In this document: piece by piece, positions 55,590 through 64,000 of the stretch
Layout: each line of letters opens with the position of its first letter
How positions within the stretch are numbered: position 1 is the first letter of the stretch
Assembly (NCBI RefSeq): GCF_051020975.1
Contig: NC_135038.1
Span: 804,001 to 868,000, forward strand
Length of the DNA: 64,000 nucleotides
Source of the DNA: Osmia lignaria lignaria
Lineage: Eukaryota; Arthropoda; Insecta; Hymenoptera; Megachilidae
Direction: 5' to 3'
Program-made: the position numbers and the translations under genes
The notes under the pieces: generated by a model
Database searches by the model: none
The model's input: the letters and a program-made list of their open reading frames with translations, nothing else
Told to the model about the DNA's origin: nothing

Positions 55590-56735
55590 ATTACATATGT
55601 AATGTTGATATACTACTAATGATATTGCTATTAAATGTACATTGATCTGTGGGAATGAATCTGTATATGACAGTATACCTAATGTAGATATAGTAATAAT
55701 GATATTGTTATTAAATGTACATTACATATCTATTGTAAATATGGTACTAATGATGTGGTAATGAAATGTACATTGATCTGTGGGAATGAATCAGTATATT
55801 ACATTTATATCGAATGTAGATATAGTGCTAATGAGATTGTTATTAAAGGCACATTGATCTGTGGGATTGAATCAGTACATTACATTATATCGAATGTAGA
55901 TATAGTACTAATGATATGGTTATTAAAGGGATATTGATTTGTGGGAATGAATCAGTATATTACATTATATCGAATGTAGATATAGTACTACTGATATGGT
56001 TATTAAATATATTGATCTGTGGGAATGAATCAGTATATTACATTATATCGAATGTAGATTTAGTACTAATGATAATGTTATTAAATGTACATTGATCTTT
56101 GGGGTTCAATCAGTATATTACATTATATCTAATGTAGATATGGTGATAATAATATTATTATTAATTGTACATTACGTACGTAATGTAGATATACTACTAA
56201 TGATGTTGTTATTAAATGTACATTGATCAGTGGGAATGAATCTGCATATGAAATTATATCTAATGTAGATATAGTAATGATGATATTGTTATTAAATGTA
56301 CATTGATCTGTGGGAATGAATCAGTATATTACATTATATCGAATGTAGATATAGTGCTAATGATATTGTTATTAAAGGCACATTGTTCTGTGGGAATGAA
56401 TCAGTATATTACATTATATCGAATGTAGATATAGTACTAATGATATGGTTACTAAAGGTATATTGATCTGTGCGAATGAATCAGTATATTACATTATATC
56501 GAATGTAGATATTGTGCTAATGATATTGTTATTAATGGTACATTGATCTCTGGGTAATAATCAGGATATTACATTATATCTAATGTAGAATTGGTAATAA
56601 TGATATTATTATTAATTGTACATTACATATGTAATGTAGATATATTACTAATGATATTCCTATTTAATGTACACTGATCTGTGGGAATGAATCTGTATAT
56701 GACATTATACCTAATGTAGATATAGTAATAATGAT
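53933..56735 (+). repeat. Segmental copy G3 (partner 41803-44606)
   Basis: About 2.8 kb matches at offset 12130, becoming 12129 after a 1-bp loss at about 54413 (TTATAAAGG for TTATTAAAGG). Private changes include ATATAGTTATT near 55013 and TTGTAAATATGG near 55734. The 1-bp loss is shared with the copy near 62823, so G3 gave rise to the terminal copy or shares its parent. Confidence 0.9.
56168..56187. repeat. Perfect 20-bp palindrome, CGTACG centre
   Basis: Copy of 44039-44058 displaced by 12129 bp, in the segment 53933-56735. It is the sixth and last CGTACG-centred copy I found by eye. Confidence 0.92.
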
Positions 56736-58646
56736 ATTGTTATTAAATGTACATTACATATCTAATGTAGATATGGTACTAATGATATGGTTATTAAATG
56801 TACATTGATCTGTGGGAATGAATCATTATATTACATTATATCGAATGTAGATATAGTGCTAATGATATTGTTATTAAAGGTGCATTGGTCTGTGGGAATG
56901 AATCAGTATATTACATTATATCGAATGTAGTTATAGTACTAATGATATGGATATTAAAGGTATATTGATCTGTGGGAATGAATCAGTATATTACGTTATA
57001 TCGGATGTAGATATAGTACTAATGATATTGTCATTAAATGTACATTGATCTCTGGGGATCAATCAGTATATTACATTATATCTAATGTAGATATGGTAAT
57101 AATGATATTGTTATTAATTGTACATTACATATGTAATGTAGATATACTACTAATGATATTGCTGTTAAATGTACATTGATCTGTGGGAATGAATCTGTAT
57201 ATGACAGTATACCTAATGTAGATATAGTAATAATGATATTGTAATTAAGTGTACATTACATATCTATTGTAGATATGGTACTAATAATATGGTTATGAAA
57301 TGTACATTGATCTGTGGGAATGAATCAGTGTATTACATTATATCGAATGTAGATATAGTGCTAATGATATTGTTATTAAAGGCACATTGATCTGTGGGAA
57401 GGAATCTGTATACTACATTATATCGAATGTAGATATAGTGCTAATGATATTGTTATTAAAGGTACATTGATCTGTGGGAATGAATCAGTATATTACATTA
57501 TATCGAGTGTAGATATAGTGCTAATGATATTGTTATTAAAGGCACATTGATCTGTGGGAATGAATCAGTATATTACATTATATCGAATGTAGATTTAGTA
57601 CTTATGATATTGTAATTAAATGTACATTGATCTTTGGGGTCAATCAGTATATTACATTATGTCTAACGTAGATATGGTGATAATAATATTGTTGTTAATT
57701 GTACATTACGTATGTAATGTAGATATGCTACTAATGATATTGCTATTAAATGTACATTGATCTGTGGGAATGAATCTGTATATGACAGTATACCTAATGT
57801 AGATATAGTGCTAATGATATGGTTATTAAATGTACATTGATCTGTGGGAATGAATCAGTATATTACATTATATCGAAAGTAGATATAGAACTAATGATAT
57901 GGTTATTAAGGGTACATTGATCTGTGGGAATGAATCAGTATATTACATTATATCGGATGTAGATATGGTACTAATGATATGGTTATTAAATGTACATTGA
58001 TCTGTGGGAATGAATCAGTATATTACATTATATCGAATGTAGATATAGTACTAATGATATGGTTATTAAATGTACATTGATCTGTGGGAAGGAATCTGTA
58101 TACTACATTATATCGAATGTAGATATAGTGCTAATGATATTGTTATTAAAGGTACATTGATCTGTGGGAATGAATCAGTATATTACATTATATCTAATGT
58201 AGAAATGCTAATAATGATATTGTTATTAAATGTACATTGATCTGTGGGGATCAATCAGTATATTACATTATATCTAATGTAGATATGGTGATAATAATAT
58301 TGTTATTAATTGTACATTACGTATGTAATGTAGATATACTACTAATGATGTTGTTATTAAATGTACATTGATCAGTGGGAATGAATCAGTATATTACATT
58401 ATGTCGAATGTAGATATGGTGCTAATGATTTTGTTATGATAGGTGCATTGATCTGTGGGAATCCATCAGTATATTACATTATATCGAATGTAGGTGTGGT
58501 ACTAATGATATGGTTATTATATGTACATATCTGTGGGAATGAATCAGTATATTACGTTATATCGAATGTGGATATAGTGCTAATGATATTGTTATTAAAG
58601 GTGCATTGGTCTGTGGGAATGAATCAGTACATTACATTATATCGAA

Positions 58647-60835
58647 TGTAGATATAGTACTACTGATATGGTTATTAAATATATTGATCTGTGGGAATGA
58701 ATCAGTATGTTACATTATATCGAATGTAGATTTAGTACTAATGATATTGTAATTAAATGTACATTGATCTGTGGAGATCAATCAGTATATTACATTATAT
58801 CGAATGTAGGTGTGGTACTAATGATATGGTTATTATATGTACATATCTGTGGGAATGAATCAGTATATTACGTTATATCGAATGTAGATATAGTGCTAAT
58901 GATATTGTTATTAAAGGTGCATTGGTCTGTGGGAATGAATCAGTACATTACATTATATCGAATGTAGATATAGTACTACTGATATGGTTATTAAATATAT
59001 TGATCTGTGGGAATGAATCAGTATATTACATTATATCGAATGTAGATTTAGTACTAATGATATTGTAATTAAATGTACATTGATCTGTGGGGATCAATCA
59101 GTATATTACATTATATCGAATGTAGGTATGGTACTAATGATATGGTTATTATATGTACATATCTGTGGGAATGAATCTGTATATTACGTTATATCGAATG
59201 TAGATATAGTGCTAATGATATTGTTATTAAAGGTGCATTGGTCTGTGGGAATGAATCAGTATATTACATTATATCGAATGTAGATATAGTGCTAATGATA
59301 TTGTTATTAAAGGCACATTGATCTGTGGGAATGAATCAGTATATTACATTATATCGAATGTAGATTTAGTACTTATGATATTGTAATTAAATGTACATTG
59401 ATCTTTGGGGTCAATCAGTATATTACATTATGTCTAACGTAGATATGGTGATAATAATATTGTTGTTAATTGTACATTACGTATGTAATGTAGATATGCT
59501 ACTAATGATATTGCTATTAAATGTACATTGATCTGTGGGAATGAATCTGTATATGACAGTATACCTAATGTAGATATAGTGCTAATGATATTGTTATGAA
59601 CGGTGCATTGATCTGTGGGAATCCATCAGTACATTACATTATATCGAATGTAGATATAGTACTACTGATATGGTTATTAAATATATTGATCTGTGGGAAT
59701 GAAACAGTATATTACATTATATCGAATGTAGATTTAGTACTAATGATATTGTAATTAAATGTACATTGATCTTTGGGGATCAATCAGTATATTACATTAT
59801 ATCTAATGTAGATATGGTGATAATAATATTGTTATTAATTGTACATTACGTATGTAATGTAGATATACTACTAATGATGTGGTTATTAAATGTACATTGA
59901 TCAGTGGGAATGAATCTGTATATGAAATTATATCTAATGTAGATATAGTAATAATGATATTGTCATTAAATGTACATTGATCTGTGGGAATGAATCAGTA
60001 TATTACATTATATCGAATGTAGATATAGTGCTAATGATATTGTTATTAAAGGCACATTGATCTGTGGGAATGAACCAGTATATTACATTATATCGAATGT
60101 AGATATAGTACTAATGATGTTGTCATTAAATGTACATTGATCTTTGGGGATCAACCAGTATATTACAATATATCTAATGTAGATATAGTAATAATGATAT
60201 TGTTATTAAATGTACATTGATCTGAGGGAATGAATCAGTATATTACATTATATCGAATGTAGATATGGTACTAATGATATGGTTATTAAATGTACATTGA
60301 TCTGTGGGAATGAATCAGTATATTACATTATATCTAATGTAGAAATGCTAATAATGATATTGTTATTAAATGTACATTGATCTGTGGGGATCAATCAGTA
60401 TATTACATTATATCTAATGTAGATATGGTGATAATAATATTGTTACTAATTGTACATTACGTATGTAATGTAGATATACTACTAATGATGTTGTTATTAA
60501 ATGTACATTGATCAGTGGGAATGAATCAGTATATTACATTATGTCGAATGTAGATATGGTGCTAATGATTTTGTTATGATAGGTGCATTGATCTGTGGGA
60601 ATCCATCAGTATATTACATTATATCGAATGTAGGTGTGGTACTAATGATATGGTTATTATATGTACATATCTGTGGGAATGAATCAGTATATTACGTTAT
60701 ATCGAATGTGGATATAGTGCTAATGATATTGTTATTAAAGGTGCATTGGTCTGTGGGAATGAATCAGTACATTACATTATATCGAATGTAGATATAGTAC
60801 TACTGATATGGTTATTAAATATATTGATCTGTGGG
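58647..60835 (+). repeat. Segmental copy K2
   Basis: Second copy of K1, over 10 kb away. It ends where GGGAGTGAATCAG replaces GGGAATGAATCAGTATGTT, and the J2 copy starts about 100 bp further on. This places two long-range copies side by side. Confidence 0.9.
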
Positions 60836-60935
60836 AGTGAATCAGTATATTACATTATATCGAATGTAGATATAGTACTAATGATATGGTTACTAAAGGT
60901 ATATTGATCTGTGCGAATGAATCAGTATATTACAT

Positions 60936-63900
60936 TATATCGAATGTAGATATAGTGCTAATGATATTGTTGTTAAAGGTACATTGATCTGTGGGAATGA
61001 ATCAGTATATTACATTATATCGATTGTAGATATAGTGCTAATGATATTGTTATTAAAGGCACATTGATCTGTGGGAATGAATCAGTATATTACATTATAT
61101 CGAATGTAGATTTAGTACTTATGATATTGTAATTAAATGTACATTGATCTTTGGGGTCAATCAGTATATTACATTATGTCTAACGTAGATATGGTGATAA
61201 TAATATTGTTGTTAATTGTACATTACGTATGTAATGTAGATATGCTACTAATGATATTGCTATTAAATGTACATTGATCTGTGGGAATGAATCTGTATAT
61301 GACAGTATACCTAATGTAGATATAGTGCTAATGATATTGTTATGAACGGTGCATTGATCTGTGGGAATCCATTAGTATATTACATTATATCGAATGTAGA
61401 TATTGTACTACTGATATGGTTATTAAATATATGGATCTGTGGGAATGAATCAGTATATTACATTATATCGAATGTAGATTTAGTACTAATGATATTGTAA
61501 TTAAATGTACATTGATCTTTGGGGATCAATCAGTATATTACATTATATCTAATGTAGATATGGTGATAATAATATTGTTATTAATTGTACATTACGTATG
61601 TAATGTACATATACTACTAATGATGTGGTTATTAAATGTACATTGATCAGTGGGAATGAACCTGTATATGAAATTATATCTAATGTAGATATAGTAATAA
61701 TGATATTGTTATTAAATGTACATTGATCTGTGCGAATGAATCAGTATATTACATTATATCGAATGTAGATATAGTGCTAATGATATTGTTATTAAAGGCA
61801 CATTGATCTGTGGGAATGAACCAGTATATTACATTATATCGAATGTAGATATAGTACTAATGATGTTGTCATTAAATGTACATTGATCTTTGGGGATCAA
61901 CCAGTATATTACAATATATCTAATGTAGATATAGTAATAATGATATTGTTATCAAATGTACATTGATCTGAGGGAATGAATCAGTATATTACATTATATC
62001 GAATGTAGATATGGTACTAATGATATGGTTATTAAATGTACATTGATCTGTGGGAATGAATCAGTATATTACATTATATCTAATGTAGAAATGCTAATAA
62101 TGATATTGTTATTAAATGTACATTGATCTGTGGGGATCAAACAGTATATTACATTATATCTAATGTAGATATGGCAATAATGATATTGTTATTAATTGTA
62201 CATTACATATGTAATGTAGATATACTACTAATGATATTCCTATTTAATGTACACTGATCTGTGGGAATGAATCTGTATATGACATTATACCTAATGTAGA
62301 TATAGTAATAATGATATTGTTATTAAATGTACATTACATATCTAATGTAGTTATAGTACTAATGATATGGATATTAAAGGTATATTGATCTGTGGGAATG
62401 AATCAGTATATTACGTTATATCGGATGTAGATATAGTACTAATGATATTGTCATTAAATGTACATTGATCTTTGGGGATCCATCGGTATATTACATTATA
62501 TCTAATGTAGATATGGTGATAATAATATTGTTATTAATTGTACATTACGTATGTAATGTAGATATACTACTAATGATGTTGTTATTAAATGTACATTGAT
62601 CAGTGGGAATGAATCAGTATATTACATTATATCGAATGTAGATATAGTGCTAATGATATTGTTATGAAAGGTGCATTGATCTGTGGGAATCCATCAGTAT
62701 ATTACATTATATCGAATGTAGGTATGGTACTAATGATATGGCTATTATATGTACATATCTGTGGGAATGAATCAGTATATTACATTATATCGAATGTAGA
62801 TATAGTGCTAATGATATTGTTATAAAGGTGCATTGCTCTGTGGGAATGAATCAGTATATTACATTATATCGAATGTAGATATAGTACTACTGATATGGTT
62901 ATTAAATATATTGATCTGTGGGAATGAATCAGTATATTACATTATATCGAATGTAGATTTAGTACTAATGATATTGTTATTAAATGTACATTGATTTTTG
63001 GGAATGAATCTGTATATGACATTATACCTAATGTAGATATAGTAATAATGATATTGTTATTAAATGTACATTACATATCTAATGTAGATATGGTACTAAA
63101 GATATGGTTATTAAATGTACATTGATCTGTGGGAATGAATCAGTATATTACATTATATCGAAAGTAGATATAGAACTAATGATATGGTTATTAAGGGTAC
63201 ATTGATCTGTGGGAATGAATCAGTATATTACATTATATCGGATGTAGATATGGTACTAATGATATGGTTATTAAATGTACATTGATCTGTGGGAATGAAT
63301 CAGTATATTACATTATATCGAATGTAGATATAGTACTAATGATATGGTTATTAAATGTACATTGATCTGTGGGAAGGAATCTGTATACTACATTATATCG
63401 AATGTAGATATAGTGCTAATGATATAGTTATTAAAGGTACATTGATCTGTGGGAATGAATCAGTATATTACATTATATCGAGTGTAGATATAGTGCTAAT
63501 GATATTGTTATTAAAGGCACATTGATCTGTGGGAATGAATCAGTATATTACATTATATCGAATGTAGATATAGTGCTAATGATATTGTTATTAAAGGCAC
63601 ATTGATCTGTGGGAATGAACCAGTATATTACATTATATCGAATGTAGATATAGTACTAATGATGTTATCATTAAATGTACATTGATCTTTGGGGATCAAC
63701 CAGTATATTACAATATATCTAATGTAGATATAGTAATAATGATATTGTTATTAAATGTACATTGATCTGTGGGAATGAATCAGTATATTACATTATATCG
63801 AATGTAGATATGGTACTAATGATATGGTTATTAAATGTACATTGGTCTGTGGGAATGAATCAGTATATTACATTATATCTAATGTAGAAATGCTAATAAT

Positions 63901-64000
63901 GATATTGTTATTAAATGTACATTGATCTGTGGGGATCAATCAGTATATTACATTATATCTAATGTAGATATGGCAATAATGATATTGTTATTAATTGTAC
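60936..64000 (+). repeat. Segmental copy J2, continuing past the window edge
   Basis: Second copy of J1. It is still matching at the last base, so its true length is unknown. The left edge lies in a TGCGAATGAATCAG unit that differs from the GGGAAGGAATCTG unit left of J1. Confidence 0.9.

Larger units (their letters stand above)
1..64000 (+). repeat. AT-rich tandem satellite array, about 80-bp unit, filling the whole window
   Basis: Reading line by line, the landmarks ACATTGATCTGTGGG, ATCAGTATATTAC, AATGTAGATAT and GTTATTAAATGT recur about every 80 bp from the first to the last base, always in this order and orientation. Examples of the ACATTG start are 55, 135 and 215. The consensus unit has 21 G or C in 80 bases. 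Units differ by point changes and small indels, and length classes of 51, 76, 78, 79, 80 and 81 bp occur. No stretch above one unit falls outside the pattern, so there is no gene-free 'other' sequence to describe. Both ends are cut by the window, so the real array is longer. Such arrays are known from eukaryotic heterochromatin and centromeres; that placement here is inference. The family and species are not recognised. Confidence 0.97.

Noticed and set aside
997..60791. Short + strand open frames (60-86 codons) as protein-coding genes
   Set aside because: They are translations of the satellite units, overlap unit boundaries, differ only by unit variants, have no flanking gene structure, and exist because 78-bp runs keep the frame open. 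There is no independent sign of coding constraint.
1..64000. CRISPR array
   Set aside because: The spacing is regular, but the sequence between any chosen 'repeats' is itself conserved across units. There are no unique spacers, leader or cas genes.
1..64000. CENP-B box
   Set aside because: On the reverse strand TTCGATATAAT matches the first half of the box pattern (TTCGnnnnA), but the required CGGG is absent (GTAA instead). The partial match is likely chance.
1..64000. Bacterial promoters, ribosome binding sites or terminators
   Set aside because: AT-rich words resembling -10 boxes occur in every unit, as expected from composition. The inverted repeats lack a GC stem with a T-run, and the array is eukaryotic in character.
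1..64000. Transposon, retroelement or terminal inverted repeats
   Set aside because: No coding domain, long terminal repeat, poly(A) tail or target-site duplication is visible. The palindromes are internal to 51-bp units rather than element ends.
1..64000. tRNA, rRNA or other structured RNA gene
   Set aside because: No cloverleaf, rRNA or conserved non-coding RNA motif was seen. The GC content and strict periodicity exclude rDNA.
1..64000. Inverted array segments
   Set aside because: I looked for reverse-complement landmarks such as CTGATTCATTCCC read on the + strand and found none. All units appear to have one orientation.
1..64000. Telomeric or simple-sequence repeat
   Set aside because: No short G-rich telomere motif or 1-6-bp microsatellite tract longer than a few copies is present.

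Overview
The whole 64-kb window is one uninterrupted array of AT-rich satellite DNA. I see no gene, RNA gene, transposon, CRISPR array or unique sequence in it. The basic unit is about 80 bp and roughly 26% GC by my count of one consensus unit. All units lie head-to-tail in the same orientation from the first base to the last, on the order of 800-850 units. Megabase-type tandem satellite of this kind points to a eukaryotic nuclear chromosome, most likely pericentromeric, centromeric or other constitutive heterochromatin. I do not recognise the satellite family or the species. A CpG in most units (TATCGAATG) shows little C-to-T decay, which fits an unmethylated or very recently homogenised array.

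Units come in a few length classes: about 80 bp (canonical), 78 or 76 bp (one or both of two recurrent 2-bp deletions), 79 and 81 bp (single-base indels), and 51 bp (an internal loss of 29 bp). The 51-bp class brings two inverted half-sites together. Many 51-bp units therefore carry a perfect 20-bp palindrome (TACATTACATATGTAATGTA or its CpG version TACATTACGTACGTAATGTA), and two loci extend it to 24 bp.

Above the unit level the array is a mosaic of long, nearly identical segmental copies rather than one fixed higher-order repeat. Main pairs, by reading: 33-1906 with 4072-5945; 2183-3667 with 12851-14915; 6470-11216 with 15369-19875; 17862-18847 with 20132-21117; 18722-21117 with 24587-26982; 27343-30097 with 31227-34141; 34425-38436 with 40662-44911; 41803-44606 with 53933-56735; 46160-47755 with 47982-49657; 47757-49945 with 58647-60835; and 52525-55589 with 60936-64000, which runs off the window. 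Smaller, younger tandem copies of 240, 580, 818 and 422 bp are also visible. Length differences between copies are mostly whole units (80, 160, 238, 240 bp), the signature of in-register unequal exchange.

The short open frames are by-products of unit lengths summing to multiples of 3; they are not annotated as genes. The most unusual signals are sequence words repeated once per unit: a Pumilio-type element (TGTAGATA) and an ATTAAA poly(A)-type hexamer on the + strand, and a 3' splice-site-like tract on the - strand. If the array is transcribed, its RNA would carry hundreds of these. All functional readings are inference.
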